Assembly (NCBI RefSeq): GCF_000590925.1
Contig: NZ_CP004372.1
Span: forward strand, 1,469,001-1,533,000
DNA length: 64,000 nucleotides
Direction of reading: 5' to 3'
DNA from: Roseibacterium elongatum DSM 19469
GTDB lineage: Bacteria > Pseudomonadota > Alphaproteobacteria > Rhodobacterales > Rhodobacteraceae
Shown one piece after another: positions 9,819-19,149 of the stretch; the stretch's first letter is position 1; the number at the start of each line of letters is the position of its first letter. The position numbers were made by a program, and so were the translations under genes. Below the pieces are notes generated by a model, which had not been told where the DNA came from, searched no databases, and saw only the letters and a list, made by a program, of their open reading frames with translations.

Positions 9819-10502
9819 ATGGCGCTGGCGCGCGAAGTGATCGCCTTTTGTGACCGGCTGGGGCATCGGTTTTCCGATGAGGATCTCATCCTGCGCGCCT
9901 TGACCCATTCCTCGCTATCCTCGGCCAGTCGTCCCGATAATCAGCGGCTCGAATTCCTTGGGGACCGGGTGCTGGGGCTGGTGATGGCACAGGCCGTGCT
10001 GCAGCGCGACCAGACCGCCAAGGAAGGCACGCTTGCCCCGCGCTTCAATGCACTGGTCCGCAAGGAAGCCTGCGCCGAGGTCGCGCGCGAGATCAATCTG
10101 GGTGCCGTTCTGCGCCTGGGCAAATCCGAAATGACGACGGGGGGGCGGCGCAAGACCGCCCTTTTGGGCGATGCGATGGAGGCCGTGATCGCGGCCGTCT
10201 ACCTCGATGCCGGGTTCGACGTGGCGCAGAATCTTGTCCTGCGTCTTTGGGGCGAGCGTCTGGAACGCGTGGCCGAGGATGCGCGCGATCCCAAGACGGC
10301 GTTGCAGGAATGGGCACAGGCGCGGGGCCAAACCCCGCCGCGCTACACCGAGGTGGCGCGCACCGGCCCGGATCATGCGCCGGTCTTCACGGTCGAGGCC
10401 CGCATGGAAACAGGCGAAAGCGCCCGCGCCGAGGCCCGCGTGAAACGGCAGGCCGAACAGGCCGCCGCCCGCGCCCTGCTGGAGCGTTTGACCTCCGGCT
10501 GA
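9819..10502 (+). CDS. rnc: Ribonuclease III
   Basis: Double-strand-specific endoribonuclease for rRNA processing and mRNA turnover. 227 residues. The catalytic signature is [15 protein letters not shown] near residue 45, with [17 protein letters not shown] supplying the second acidic cluster. The C-terminal double-stranded RNA-binding domain begins at about residue 155 ([18 protein letters not shown]) and ends with [17 protein letters not shown]. Start is ATG 9819, 2 bp after the lepB stop, so coupling is likely. Confidence 0.97.
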   Translation: MALAREVIAFCDRLGHRFSDEDLILRALTHSSLSSASRPDNQRLEFLGDRVLGLVMAQAVLQRDQTAKEGTLAPRFNALVRKEACAEVAREINLGAVLRLGKSEMTTGGRRKTALLGDAMEAVIAAVYLDAGFDVAQNLVLRLWGERLERVAEDARDPKTALQEWAQARGQTPPRYTEVARTGPDHAPVFTVEARMETGESARAEARVKRQAEQAAARALLERLTSG

Positions 10503-10584
10503 CCGGCGCTGCGCGCGGCGTGGGCTGGCGTCGTGGCGCGTTTGCGGCTAAAGCCCTCGGTCTGATGTCACGAGGATACCCGCC

Positions 10585-11490
10585 ATGACCACCCGCGCCG
10601 GATTCGTTGCCCTGATCGGAGAGCCCAACGCGGGCAAATCCACCCTTTTGAACCGGATGGTCGGGGCCAAGGTCTCGATCGTCACGCACAAGGTCCAGAC
10701 TACGCGGGCCCGCATTCGCGGTGTGGCGATCGAGGATCACAGCCAGATCGTCTTTGTCGACACGCCAGGCCTGTTCCGCCCCCGCCGACGGCTGGATCGC
10801 GCCATGGTCGCCGCCGCCTGGACGGGGGCAGCGGATGCCGATGTGGTCGTCCTGCTGATCGAGGCGCATCGCGGCAAGACAGAGGGGGTTCAGGCCATTC
10901 TCGACAGCCTGACCGAAAAGGCCGGGGGTCGCCGCATCGCCTTGGCCATCAACAAGATCGACCGTGTCGAGGCCCCCGTCTTGTTGAAGCTGACCGAAGA
11001 GATGAACGCCGCCTACCCGTTCGAGGAAACCTTCCTGATCTCGGCGGAAAAGGGATACGGCGTCGACGATCTGCGCCGCTGGCTTGCCCAAGCGATGCCC
11101 GAGGGGCCATGGCTTTACCCCGAGGACCAGATCGCGGATTTGCCCATGCGCATGATCGCCGCGGAGATGACCCGCGAGAAGCTGACCCTGCGCCTGCACC
11201 AGGAATTGCCCTATCAACTGACCGTCGAAACCGAAAGCTGGCAAGAACGCAAGGATGGCTCGGCCCGGATCGACCAGGTGGTCTATGTCGCGCGCGACGG
11301 GCACAAGGGCATCTTGCTGGGCAAGGGCGGCGAGACCATCAAGGCGATCTCCAAGGCCGCGCGCGAAGAGTTGGAAGAGTTCCTCGGGCGAAAGGTTCAC
11401 CTGTTCCTACAGGTCAAGGTGCGGCCCAACTGGTTGGACGAGGCCGAGCGCTATTCGGAAATGGGTCTCGATTTCCGCGACGGGAATTGA
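10585..11490 (+). CDS. era: GTPase Era
   Basis: GTP-binding protein that helps mature the 30S subunit by binding the 3' end of 16S rRNA. 301 residues. G1 is GEPNAGKST, G3 is DTPG in FVDTPGLFRP, G4 is NKID. The C-terminal KH domain shows VYVARDGHKGILLGKGGETIK followed by AREELEEFLGRKVHLFLQVK. It lies 82 bp after rnc. The DUF1491 gene begins 6 bp downstream. Confidence 0.97.
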   Translation: MTTRAGFVALIGEPNAGKSTLLNRMVGAKVSIVTHKVQTTRARIRGVAIEDHSQIVFVDTPGLFRPRRRLDRAMVAAAWTGAADADVVVLLIEAHRGKTEGVQAILDSLTEKAGGRRIALAINKIDRVEAPVLLKLTEEMNAAYPFEETFLISAEKGYGVDDLRRWLAQAMPEGPWLYPEDQIADLPMRMIAAEMTREKLTLRLHQELPYQLTVETESWQERKDGSARIDQVVYVARDGHKGILLGKGGETIKAISKAAREELEEFLGRKVHLFLQVKVRPNWLDEAERYSEMGLDFRDGN

Positions 11491-11495
11491 AGCGC

Positions 11496-11825
11496 ATGGC
11501 ACGGCTGACGGCCGAGTTCTGGGTGCAGGCCTATCTGGCGCGGCTGCGGCTGGCCGATATCCCCGCCTTTGTCGTGGCGCATGGGGATGACACCGCCGGA
11601 GCGGTGCTGGTCAAGCTCAACACGCTCGACGGCACGGCGCGTGCGTTCCAGCGCAGTTTCGATCTGATGACCGGCGACAGGGCGTGGGTCGTGCTGGCCG
11701 AGGGGCAGGAGGCCACGGTTGACGCAGCCATCGCGCGGCAGCGCGACGTCGACCCCGATCTCTGGGTCGTCGAGGTCGAGGATCGCGCGGGCCGTCATCT
11801 GTTGGACGAGCCTGGTCTGACCTAG
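11496..11825 (+). CDS. DUF1491 family protein
   Basis: 109-residue soluble protein of unknown function. It starts MARLTAEFWVQAYLARLRLADIP, keeps the family feature AVLVKLNTLDGTARAFQRSFD and ends with an acidic segment (DPDLWVVEVEDRAGRHLLDEP). DUF1491 proteins are restricted to alphaproteobacteria and often sit next to era, as here. It overlaps the convergent Pr6Pr-type gene by 4 bp at the 3' end. Confidence 0.85.
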   Translation: MARLTAEFWVQAYLARLRLADIPAFVVAHGDDTAGAVLVKLNTLDGTARAFQRSFDLMTGDRAWVVLAEGQEATVDAAIARQRDVDPDLWVVEVEDRAGRHLLDEPGLT

Positions 11826-12439
11826 CGGTCTGCGTAGCGGCCGATTGCGATAAAGACGACGCCGGCCAACAGCATCGCGATCAGATACATGCCCAATGTC
11901 GCGGCAACCCGCGCCGGCCCCAAGGCGCTCACATCCATGAACGGATAGGGATAGATCCCATCCTGCGCCGCCCATCCCAGCACATAGGCCCCGTAGATCG
12001 ACGGCCACAAAATGAAGATCGGCAGATCGGCCCAGACCAGCGCCCGCTTGGGAGCATCGAACAGCCACCATAGCAGCACGGCGCCGGGAAGGATCGTGTG
12101 CAACCCAAGATCGGCCCACCACCCGATGCCGGTCGGCTCCCAAAGCTGGGACAACCGCGCATGATAGACCACCGCCACGACCAATTCCGACAGGGTCAGG
12201 GCGGCCAGCCAGGGCGCCCCGACGCCCCGTATCTTGCGGAAATTCACCGCAGCCAGAGTTACGACCACCAGCGCCGCCGTCGGGATGGTAAAGAACCGGG
12301 TCATGGCTAACAGGGTTTCGACCGGCCCGGTGCCCATCTGGTCGACCAGATAGACCCATTGCGCCAGCAACGCGAACCACGCCCCGAGGGCGATCAGCAG
12401 GGCGCGTCGGCGGGCTGGTCGGGTCAGGGTCGGAAACAT
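11822..12439 (-). CDS. Pr6Pr family membrane protein
   Basis: About 205 residues with six predicted membrane helices, starting at ATG 12439 ([12 protein letters not shown]); longer starts at 12469 or 12481 are possible. The helix with [19 protein letters not shown] and the later [20 protein letters not shown] and [17 protein letters not shown] segments match the FAR-17a/AIG1-like, Pr6Pr family pattern. Function in bacteria is unknown. It converges on the DUF1491 gene and is divergent from recO, whose start is only 65 bp away. Confidence 0.7.
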   Translation of the reverse strand: MFPTLTRPARRRALLIALGAWFALLAQWVYLVDQMGTGPVETLLAMTRFFTIPTAALVVVTLAAVNFRKIRGVGAPWLAALTLSELVVAVVYHARLSQLWEPTGIGWWADLGLHTILPGAVLLWWLFDAPKRALVWADLPIFILWPSIYGAYVLGWAAQDGIYPYPFMDVSALGPARVAATLGMYLIAMLLAGVVFIAIGRYADR

Positions 12440-12504
12440 GCGCCAGACCCTGCCACGCAGCCCGGCCATGGACAAGCACACCGGCCCGCCGGATAGTGCG
12501 CCCC

Positions 12505-13245
12505 ATGGAATGGCGCGCGGACGGGATCTTGCTGACGATGCGGCGGCACGGCGAAACCGCTGCCATTCTCGAGATGTTCACCAAAGCGCAGGGCCGCCAT
12601 CTCGGGGTCGTGCCGGGCGGGGCCTCGCGCCGCCTGGCACCGCATTTGCAGCCGGGCGCACAGCTCGACGTGACATGGCGCGCGCGCCTGTCGGACCATC
12701 TGGGCAGTTTCAAGGTCGAACCCATCGCGGCCCGTGCCCCCGAGGTCATGGGCGACCGCGTGGCGCTGGCAGGGTTGGGCGCTGTCTGCGCGCTCTTGTC
12801 CTTCTGCCTGCCGGAACGCGAGGCGCACCCGGCGCTCTATGCCCGATCAAAGGCGCTGCTCGATGGGCTCGGGGCGGCCAGATGGCCCGAGGCCTATCTG
12901 GGCTGGGAACGGGCGCTGCTGGATGAAACAGGGTTCGGTCTGGCTTTGGATGCCTGCGCCGTCACCGGCACGAACGAGGACCTCGCCTTCATCTCGCCGC
13001 GGACCGGGCGGGCCGTGTCGCGCCAGGGGGCGGGCGACTGGGCCGATCGTCTGCTGCCCTTCCCGGCCTGCTTGTCAGGCGCGCCGGCAAGCGGCCCGGA
13101 CGAGGTATTGGCCGGCCTGACGACAACCGGTCATTTCCTGGCACACCATCTTGCACCCTCCCTAGGGGAAAAACCGCTTCCGCCCGCGCGGCAACGCTTT
13201 GTCGATCTGCTTGCGCGTCAGGCCAACGGATCGGCCAGGGGATAG
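12505..13245 (+). CDS. recO: DNA repair protein RecO
   Basis: RecFOR-pathway mediator that helps load RecA onto SSB-coated DNA. 246 residues from ATG 12505 ([22 protein letters not shown]); the N-terminal OB fold continues through [14 protein letters not shown] and [16 protein letters not shown]. The C-terminal helical domain ends [22 protein letters not shown]. It overlaps the convergent thpR gene by 28 bp. Placement near era is common. Confidence 0.93.
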   Translation: MEWRADGILLTMRRHGETAAILEMFTKAQGRHLGVVPGGASRRLAPHLQPGAQLDVTWRARLSDHLGSFKVEPIAARAPEVMGDRVALAGLGAVCALLSFCLPEREAHPALYARSKALLDGLGAARWPEAYLGWERALLDETGFGLALDACAVTGTNEDLAFISPRTGRAVSRQGAGDWADRLLPFPACLSGAPASGPDEVLAGLTTTGHFLAHHLAPSLGEKPLPPARQRFVDLLARQANGSARG

Positions 13246-13766
13246 CGGGCTAAGGCCTCGTGAATGGCCCCACCCGGTGTCAGGGTAGACCCGTACAGCA
13301 CCACGGCCTCGGCCCTGAAGCCCGGCATCTCCGCGCGGGCGCCCAACTGTGCGGCAATCCGGTCTCGGTCCATGCCCCTCGGCCGGCGATTGGCGCGGAT
13401 CAACGTCACATGGGGCCGGAACCGCCGCCGGGGCAGAGCGATCCCGGCGGCGCGCACAAGGCGTGTGATCTTGGCCTGCAACCCATCGAGCGCGTCCGAG
13501 TGGCGCACCGCGGCAAAGATCAACCCGCGATCCATCTCCGTAAAACTGTCCAGCCCCTCGAATGCCACGTCAAAGGATGGCCAGCCCAACCCGCCAAGCG
13601 CCATGTCGATGTCGGCAAGCTCTGTCTCGGACACATCACCGAGGAAGGCGAGCGTGAGGTGCAGGTTTTCCTCGGGCACCGGTTTGCCGAAGGAAAACCC
13701 CTCTTGCAGACGCAAGAGGGCCGTTGCGGTGTCAGGCGGGAGGGGCAGGGCGAGGAAGGCACGCAT
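13218..13766 (-). CDS. thpR: RNA 2',3'-cyclic phosphodiesterase
   Basis: 182-residue 2H phosphoesterase (LigT/ThpR). Both catalytic HxT motifs are present: [10 protein letters not shown] near residue 38 and HVTLIRANR near residue 124. It opens 2',3'-cyclic phosphates and can ligate tRNA halves in vitro; its cellular role is unclear. ATG 13766 ([12 protein letters not shown]) matches the family start. The convergent overlap with recO is 28 bp. Confidence 0.92.
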   Translation of the reverse strand: MRAFLALPLPPDTATALLRLQEGFSFGKPVPEENLHLTLAFLGDVSETELADIDMALGGLGWPSFDVAFEGLDSFTEMDRGLIFAAVRHSDALDGLQAKITRLVRAAGIALPRRRFRPHVTLIRANRRPRGMDRDRIAAQLGARAEMPGFRAEAVVLYGSTLTPGGAIHEALARYPLADPLA

Positions 13767-13820
13767 GCTGCAACGAAAAAGGACGGGCTGCCCTTTGGCA
13801 ACCCGCCCCTTCATCTTGGC

Positions 13821-13860
13821 GAAAAAACTCTCGGGGGTGCGGGGGCAGACAGCCCCCGCC
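13821..13860 (-). terminator. mcd terminator; resembles a Rhodobacterales dispersed repeat
   Basis: On the minus strand an 8-bp perfect stem (GGGGGC-type arms at 13839-13846 and 13852-13859, loop of 5) is followed by CACCCCCGAGAG and six T. The hairpin plus the following TCGCCAAGATGAAG resembles a GC hairpin repeat I recall from many intergenic regions of this order. Only one copy is in this window. Confidence 0.65.
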
Positions 13861-13867
13861 GACCCGC

Positions 13868-15553
13868 TCAGCCCAACAAGCGCCGCGCGATCACCTGCGC
13901 CTGAATTTCGGCGGCACCCTCGAAGATGTTCAGGATGCGCGCGTCGCACAGGATGCGGCTGATGGTGTATTCCAGCGCGAAACCGTTGCCGCCGTGGATC
14001 TGCAACCCGTTATCGGCACAGGCCCAAGCCACGCGGGCGCCGAGCAATTTCGCCATGCCGGCCTCGACATCGCAGCGCCGCCCCTCGTCCTTTTCCCAGG
14101 CCGAGAAATAGGTCAGCTGACGCGCGATCATGATCTCGACCGCCATCATGGCCAGTTTGCCCGACACGCGCGGAAACGCGATCAGAGATTTGCCGAACTG
14201 CTTGCGATCCTGTGCGTATTGCATCGCGACGTCCAGCGCCGACTGCGCGACGCCGATGGCGCGGGCGGCGGTCTGGATGCGAGCCGATTCAAACGTCTCC
14301 ATGAGCTGCTTGAAGCCCTTGCCTTCCTCGCCGCCCAAGAGGTTTTCACCCTTCACGTGGAAATCGTCGAATCCCAGCTCGTATTCCTTCATGCCGCGAT
14401 AGCCCAGAACCTCGATCTCGCCGCCGGTCATCCCCTCGGTTGGGAATGGGTGCTCGTCGGTGCCCGGCTCCTTCTCGGCCAGGAACATCGACAGGCCCTT
14501 GTAGTCGGTCGTGTTCGGATCGGTGCGCGCCAACAACGTCATGACATGGGTCCGCGAGGCGTGGGTGATCCAGGTCTTGTTGCCCGTCACCTTATAGTCG
14601 CCGGTCTCGTCCTTGACCGCGCGGGTGCGCAGGCTGCCCAGATCGGACCCGGTGTTGGGTTCGGTGAAGACGGCGGTCGGCAGCTTCTCGGCCGAGGCAA
14701 GCGCCGGAAGCCATTTCTGCTTTTGCTCCTCGGTGCCGCCGGCCAGGATCAGTTCGGCCGCGATTTCCGAGCGGGTGCCAAGGCTGCCGACGCCGATATA
14801 GCCACGCGACAGTTCCTCGGACACGACGCACATCGACGCCTTGGACAGGCCAAAGCCACCGTATTCCTCGGGAATGGTCAGGCCGAAGACACCCATCTCG
14901 GCCAGTTCCTCGATCACCTCCATCGGGATCAATTCGTCCTTCAGGTGCCATTCATGGGCATGGGGAAGGATGCGATCGACCGAGTAGCGGCGGAATTGCT
15001 CGCGGATCATTTCGAGTTCTTCGTCGAGGCCCGACGCGCCGACCGTGATCTCGGCTGCGCGCTCCTGCATCAACTCGACAAGGCGGGTGCGCGCGGCCTG
15101 CGTGTTGCCGCCCTGGGCCAGGGTCATGACCTCGGGGATCATGAGCGCGCGCTGGTCTTCCTGCGTCAGGCCGATGTCCTGCGGGCGCAGCATTTCGCCC
15201 TGGCTCATCGGGATGCCGCCATAAAGCTGCCAGAGGTATTCGCCGAACGCGATCTGCTGGATCAGCTGCTCGACCTCGCCGAACTTGCCCTCGCCCTGCA
15301 GTTTTTCGGCCCAGGCCTGCATCTGGCGCAGGGCCTCGACATAGGTGGCCAGCCAGGCCAACCCATGCGCGGCGGTCTGGTTCGCCTCGACCAGCCCGCC
15401 CGAAATGCGGCCATCTTTGGTGACCTCGGCGCGCAGGCGCTCCTTGGCGGTGTCCAGCATCACCTGGGCGGGCGCGATGGCGGCCTTCGTCAGCGACAAC
15501 AGATCCGGCAGGATCACGTCGGTTTCGGGGATCGGCTGTCCGTCACGGGGCAT
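13868..15553 (-). CDS. mcd: (2S)-methylsuccinyl-CoA dehydrogenase (ethylmalonyl-CoA pathway)
   Basis: Flavin-dependent dehydrogenase that oxidises (2S)-methylsuccinyl-CoA to mesaconyl-CoA during acetate assimilation without glyoxylate bypass. 561 residues, about 170 longer than ordinary acyl-CoA dehydrogenases: residues 1-165 form the N-terminal extension that marks Mcd. The acyl-CoA dehydrogenase core follows (FGLTIPEEYGGFGL, AVFTEPNTGSDLGS, KTWITHASRTHVM, YAQDRKQFGKSL, QIHGGNGFALEY). The electrons should pass to the ETF encoded at 26744-28431. It has its own divergent promoter region and a strong downstream terminator. A different acyl-CoA dehydrogenase with similar extension is the only serious alternative. 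Confidence 0.82.
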   Translation of the reverse strand: MPRDGQPIPETDVILPDLLSLTKAAIAPAQVMLDTAKERLRAEVTKDGRISGGLVEANQTAAHGLAWLATYVEALRQMQAWAEKLQGEGKFGEVEQLIQQIAFGEYLWQLYGGIPMSQGEMLRPQDIGLTQEDQRALMIPEVMTLAQGGNTQAARTRLVELMQERAAEITVGASGLDEELEMIREQFRRYSVDRILPHAHEWHLKDELIPMEVIEELAEMGVFGLTIPEEYGGFGLSKASMCVVSEELSRGYIGVGSLGTRSEIAAELILAGGTEEQKQKWLPALASAEKLPTAVFTEPNTGSDLGSLRTRAVKDETGDYKVTGNKTWITHASRTHVMTLLARTDPNTTDYKGLSMFLAEKEPGTDEHPFPTEGMTGGEIEVLGYRGMKEYELGFDDFHVKGENLLGGEEGKGFKQLMETFESARIQTAARAIGVAQSALDVAMQYAQDRKQFGKSLIAFPRVSGKLAMMAVEIMIARQLTYFSAWEKDEGRRCDVEAGMAKLLGARVAWACADNGLQIHGGNGFALEYTISRILCDARILNIFEGAAEIQAQVIARRLLG

Positions 15554-15609
15554 CGTCGGTCTCCTTCAAAATGGCACATCTCGTGTGGTTATCGGCTGAC
15601 TTAGGGCGT

Positions 15610-15690
15610 TTGCACCTGCAGCGCAACAAAAATGCCAGTTTTTGCCATGTTGCGCACGAAAGTGTCGCGGTGATTTTTGCGCTGCAGCGC
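15610..15690. promoter_or_regulatory. Divergent mcd/TauE operator region with inverted TTGCGCTGCAG motifs
   Basis: TTGCACCTGCAGCGCAA (15610-15626) and TTGCGCTGCAGCGCG (15677-15691) share the 11-mer TTGCGCTGCAG in opposite orientation; a third similar element, TTTTGCCATGTTGCGCA, lies at 15640-15655. The second holds a perfect 12-bp palindrome (15679-15690). The layout suggests binding sites for a regulator of mcd, perhaps of the short-chain acyl-CoA regulator family; this identity is inferred. Confidence 0.4.
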
Positions 15691-15730
15691 GTCGCGAACG
15701 GGGATATGAGGTCACAAACAGGATCGTGCC

Positions 15731-16504
15731 ATGCTTCAGGACAGTTTGTCACTCATGCCTTTATGGGCTTTCGTCGCCGCTGTCGGGGTCACCTTGTGCG
15801 CCGGCTTCGTCAAAGGCGCCATCGGCTTTGCCATGCCGTTGATCATGATCTCGGGCCTGTCACTTTTTCTTGACCCTCTGATCGCGATCGCTGGCATCAT
15901 CCTGCCGATCGTCCTGTCGAACATCCTGCAGGTCGCGCGATTCGGCGGGGCCGAGGCGATGGCCACGATCCGCCAATACTGGCGCTATATCCTGATCGTC
16001 TGCGTGATGATCGTCATCGTCGCGCAATTCGTGACCGCGGTGCCAACGCAACTCTTCTATCTGATCCTCGGTGTGCCGGTGGTGGTCTTGTCGGTTATCC
16101 AGCTGATGGGGGTCACCTTTCACATTCCCCAGCACCGAAGGCGTCTGGCCGAATGGGGCATCGGGGCCTTGTCGGGGGCGTTGGGGGGCATGACCGGCAC
16201 CTGGGGGCCGCCAACCGTGCTGTATCTGATCGCCTTGGAAACGCCCAAGGCCAAGCAGATGCTGGTGCAGGGCGTCGTTTATGGTCTGGGGTCCGTCAGC
16301 CTGTTGGCCGGGCATCTGCAATCGGGCGTGCTGAACCTGACCACCGCCCCGTTTTCGGCGGCCCTTCTGATCCCGGCGTTTCTGGGGATGCAGGTCGGGT
16401 TTCGCCTGTCGGACCGGCTGAACCCGGTCGTGTTTCGCCGCGCGACCCTGATCGTGCTGATTCTGGCCGGGGCCAACCTGGTGCGGCGCGGCCTGATGGG
16501 CTGA
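15731..16504 (+). CDS. Sulfite exporter TauE/SafE family protein
   Basis: 257-residue membrane protein with about eight helices. Two repeats carry the family hallmark: GFVKGAIGFAMPLIM near residue 25 and GALSGALGGMTGTWGPPTVLYL near residue 145. TauE/SafE proteins export sulfoacetate, sulfite or other organic anions; the substrate here is unknown. It is divergent from mcd across a 177-bp region with palindromic motifs, so it could be co-regulated with mcd, but it may also be independent. Confidence 0.88.
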   Translation: MLQDSLSLMPLWAFVAAVGVTLCAGFVKGAIGFAMPLIMISGLSLFLDPLIAIAGIILPIVLSNILQVARFGGAEAMATIRQYWRYILIVCVMIVIVAQFVTAVPTQLFYLILGVPVVVLSVIQLMGVTFHIPQHRRRLAEWGIGALSGALGGMTGTWGPPTVLYLIALETPKAKQMLVQGVVYGLGSVSLLAGHLQSGVLNLTTAPFSAALLIPAFLGMQVGFRLSDRLNPVVFRRATLIVLILAGANLVRRGLMG

Positions 16505-16510
16505 GGCCGT

Positions 16511-17078
16511 TCAGGACATGAACCCGCCCTGACAGGCCGCGATCACAGTGGGGGGCAAGGTCGGGGGGCACGACGTCAAAGCGCACCTGAAACAACACTG
16601 CGCCGTTCGCCTCGGCCCTCAGGGTCCAGGAGCCTGTCACCAGCTCCTCCGGCACCTCGAAGCTGAACCCGTAGAGCGACAACTCCGCGTCGCTGATGAT
16701 GTTCTGCCAGCGCTCGACCGTGATGCCGCTGTCGGGGTAGGGTGGGTGGGTGACCGTCACATCGACCGTTTCGATACCGCTGTCGGGCCAGACGCGCGCC
16801 AGAACGCCAAAGGCGATGCCGATCTCGGCGGGAACGACGGTCTGCTGGTAGCGGATGCGCGGCAGGTCGGGGACGATGTTGATGCTGCCTGCGGCGGTGC
16901 CGGGGGCCTCTTCGACGCGCACCGGGTCCTGGGCGCAATAGACACCCCATTCCACATCCGAAACGGCCGGGCCAAAATAGGGGTTCTCCAAGGGCTCGGC
17001 AGGGTCCGGCGGCGCGGCGTCCTGTGCCCAGACGGGGACAGCGGCCAGACACAGCGACAAGACCAAGGCGCGAAACAT
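16511..17078 (-). CDS. DUF3859-like exported protein, C-terminus apparently frameshifted
   Basis: Secreted or periplasmic protein: signal peptide MFRALVLSLCLAAVPVWAQ, then WGVYCAQDP, GTAAGSIN, VVPAEIGIAFGVL and THPPYPDSGI, fitting DUF3859. The open frame reads past the expected end and runs 200 bp into the tauE gene with a low-complexity Arg/Pro/Gly tail. If one C is removed from the run of six at 16550-16555, the protein instead ends TVIAACQGGFMS at a stop at 16511-16513, giving 188 residues and no overlap. That is the likelier end; the extra base may be a mutation or a base-calling error. Function unknown. Confidence 0.65.
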
Positions 17079-17141
17079 GAAATTCCCCCGCTGAACACCC
17101 CGTGACACCGCCAGAAGCCTAGCAGCGCAAGGGCCAGAAAC

Positions 17142-17178
17142 AACCACGCCCGCAAGCAAGCGGCCTGCGGGCGTGGTT
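17142..17178 (-). terminator. pckA terminator
   Basis: A 13-bp perfect stem (AACCACGCCCGCA at 17142-17154, partner at 17166-17178, 11-nt loop) is followed on the minus strand by GTTTCTGG, 22 bp past the pckA stop. The weak U-tract makes it a moderate terminator. Confidence 0.65.
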
Positions 17179-17200
17179 CGTCATGCCGGTGATGCCGGGA

Positions 17201-18799
17201 TCAGCCGATCGCGGCGTCTTTCACATCCTCGTCGATATACGGCACATATTGCGCGAAGTTCTCGGCGAACATCGACACCAGCTTGGCCGCCTGGCGGTCA
17301 TAGGCCTCGGGGTCGTCCCAGGTGCGGCGCGGATCGAGCAGCAGGTCATCGACGCCCTCGCAGGTCGTCGGCACGTCGAAGCCGAAATTGGCATCGCGCC
17401 GGAACTCGACCGCATTCAGCGATCCATCCAGCGCGGCGGTCAGCAGCGCGCGGGTGGCGCGGATCGGCATGCGCGAGCCGGTGCCATAGGCGCCCCCCGT
17501 CCAGCCGGTATTGACCAGCCAGCAGGTCGCCTCGTGCGCGTGGATCTTGTCCTGCAGCAGCTTGCCGTAAACTTCGGGCCGGCGCGGCATGAAGGGCGCG
17601 CCGAAACAGGTGGAAAAGGTCGGCTCGGGCTCGGTCACGCCGCGCTCTGTGCCGGCCACCTTCGAGGTGAAACCGGACAGGAAGTGATACATCGCCTGCG
17701 CCGGGGTCAGGCGCGCGATCGGCGGCAGGACACCAAACGCGTCACAGGTCAGCATCACGATATTCCTGGGATGGCCGGCCATCCCGCTTTCGGAGGCATT
17801 CGAGATCTCTTCCAGCGGGTAGGCGCACCGCATGTTGGCCGTCAGGCTGTCATCGTCGAAATCCAGGACCAGCGTGTCCGGGTCGTAGACCATGTTCTCG
17901 ATCACGGTGCCGAATTTCTGCGTCGTGGCGTAAATCTCGGGCTCGGCCTCTTGCCGCAGGTTGATCGTCTTGGCGTAACAGCCGCCCTCGAAATTGAAGA
18001 TGCCGTTGTCCGACCACCCGTGTTCGTCGTCACCGATCAGCGTCCGCGACGGGTCGGCCGACAGCGTCGTCTTGCCGGTGCCCGACAGGCCGAAGAACAC
18101 CGCGCTGTCGGCGGGCGCGCCGATGGCGTGGTTGGCCGAGCAATGCATCGGCATCACACCCTTGCTCGGCAGGATGTAGTTGAGCAGCGTGAACACCGAT
18201 TTCTTGATCTCGCCGGCATATTCCGTGTCGCAGATCAGGATCAGCTTCTTGGCGAAGTTCATCGCGATGACGGTTTCCGTGCGGCAGCCGTGACGCTCGG
18301 GGTCGGCCTTGAAGCTGGGGCAGTTGATCACGGTGAACTCGGGCGCGAAACTGTCCAGTGTCTCGCGCATCGGTCGGCGCAGCATCGTGCGGCTGAACAG
18401 GCTGTGCCAGGCCAGCTCGGTCACCACGCGCACGTCCAGTTTCAATTCCGCGTCGGCGCCGCCGTGCAGATCCTGGACAAAAAACTCACGTCCCTTCATG
18501 TGGTCCAGCATGTCGGCATGCAGGCGGTCAAAGGCGTCGGGCGCCATTTCGGCGTTGTTGTCCCACCAGATCTCATCCGCGACGTCGGGCGTCTTGACGA
18601 CATGCTTGTCCTTGGGCGAGCGGCCCGTGAACTTGCCCGTCGACACCAGCAACGTGCCGCCATTGCCCAGTTTGCCTTCCTCCCTGCGCAGCGCCGCTTC
18701 GATCAGCGCGGGTTCAAGCAGGTTGTAATGGACCGTGCCAAGGCCAGTGATACCCTGTTTTTCCAGCGTCTGCGCCGGGTTCACGCGTCCTTCGATCAT
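17201..18799 (-). CDS. pckA: Phosphoenolpyruvate carboxykinase (ATP)
   Basis: First step of gluconeogenesis: oxaloacetate plus ATP gives PEP and CO2. 532 residues. The kinase-1a P-loop is [16 protein letters not shown], followed by [23 protein letters not shown] (metal and substrate site) and NHAIGAP; the N-terminal [13 protein letters not shown] is also typical. I chose ATG 18799 ([10 protein letters not shown]), which has AGGAG at the right distance; the frame is open far upstream but without family similarity. Divergent from chvI, a conserved alphaproteobacterial arrangement that ties carbon flow to ChvGI. Confidence 0.97.
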   Translation of the reverse strand: MIEGRVNPAQTLEKQGITGLGTVHYNLLEPALIEAALRREEGKLGNGGTLLVSTGKFTGRSPKDKHVVKTPDVADEIWWDNNAEMAPDAFDRLHADMLDHMKGREFFVQDLHGGADAELKLDVRVVTELAWHSLFSRTMLRRPMRETLDSFAPEFTVINCPSFKADPERHGCRTETVIAMNFAKKLILICDTEYAGEIKKSVFTLLNYILPSKGVMPMHCSANHAIGAPADSAVFFGLSGTGKTTLSADPSRTLIGDDEHGWSDNGIFNFEGGCYAKTINLRQEAEPEIYATTQKFGTVIENMVYDPDTLVLDFDDDSLTANMRCAYPLEEISNASESGMAGHPRNIVMLTCDAFGVLPPIARLTPAQAMYHFLSGFTSKVAGTERGVTEPEPTFSTCFGAPFMPRRPEVYGKLLQDKIHAHEATCWLVNTGWTGGAYGTGSRMPIRATRALLTAALDGSLNAVEFRRDANFGFDVPTTCEGVDDLLLDPRRTWDDPEAYDRQAAKLVSMFAENFAQYVPYIDEDVKDAAIG

Positions 18800-19149
18800 G
18801 TCTGAATGCTCCTGGGCCGTTGCGGGCTGTTTCCATGGCGTGGCGGGCCCACGCACAGGCCGACCGTCTCGCGCTGCGGCGCGTATAACATGACGTTTTT
18901 GCATCTGAACAGGACGCTTGGGCGCAGTTAGCGCAACCATGCGAAATTTTCGTGCGAATGGCGTTCGGAATACGCAACGCAGGGCGCCCTGCTGCGGCAA
19001 GTGTGCCCTAAACGACTCATTAAAGGGTTTTTGGCAGGGTGAGAGGGGCGTGGCCGGGACGATTCGCAAGTTTCAGATTGATTATCGCCCGCGGAAACGG
19101 GAGAATGTGATAAAAATAAGGCAAATTGAGCAGTAAAAGGGAACACAAG
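18800..19149. other. 350-bp divergent regulatory region pckA/chvI, no gene
   Basis: No gene supported. The pckA side is GC-rich and holds a LacI-type half-palindrome (18926-18939, listed separately); a TATACG-like -10 for pckA lies around 18885-18890 on the minus strand. The last 100 bp before chvI are clearly AT-richer (runs of A and T at 19020-19030 and 19110-19140), as expected for a promoter, but I found no confident -35/-10 pair there. Confidence 0.5.
18926..18939. promoter_or_regulatory. Possible CceR-type operator upstream of pckA
   Basis: AGTTAGCGCAACCA resembles the palindrome TGTTAGCGCTAACA bound by LacI-family carbon regulators such as CceR of Rhodobacter, known to act on gluconeogenic genes. 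The match is about 10 of 14 positions, 127 bp before the pckA ATG. Confidence 0.35.

Noticed and set aside
16296..16510. C-terminal extension of the DUF3859-like frame into tauE
   Set aside because: Low-complexity Arg/Pro/Gly sequence, explained by one extra C in a run.
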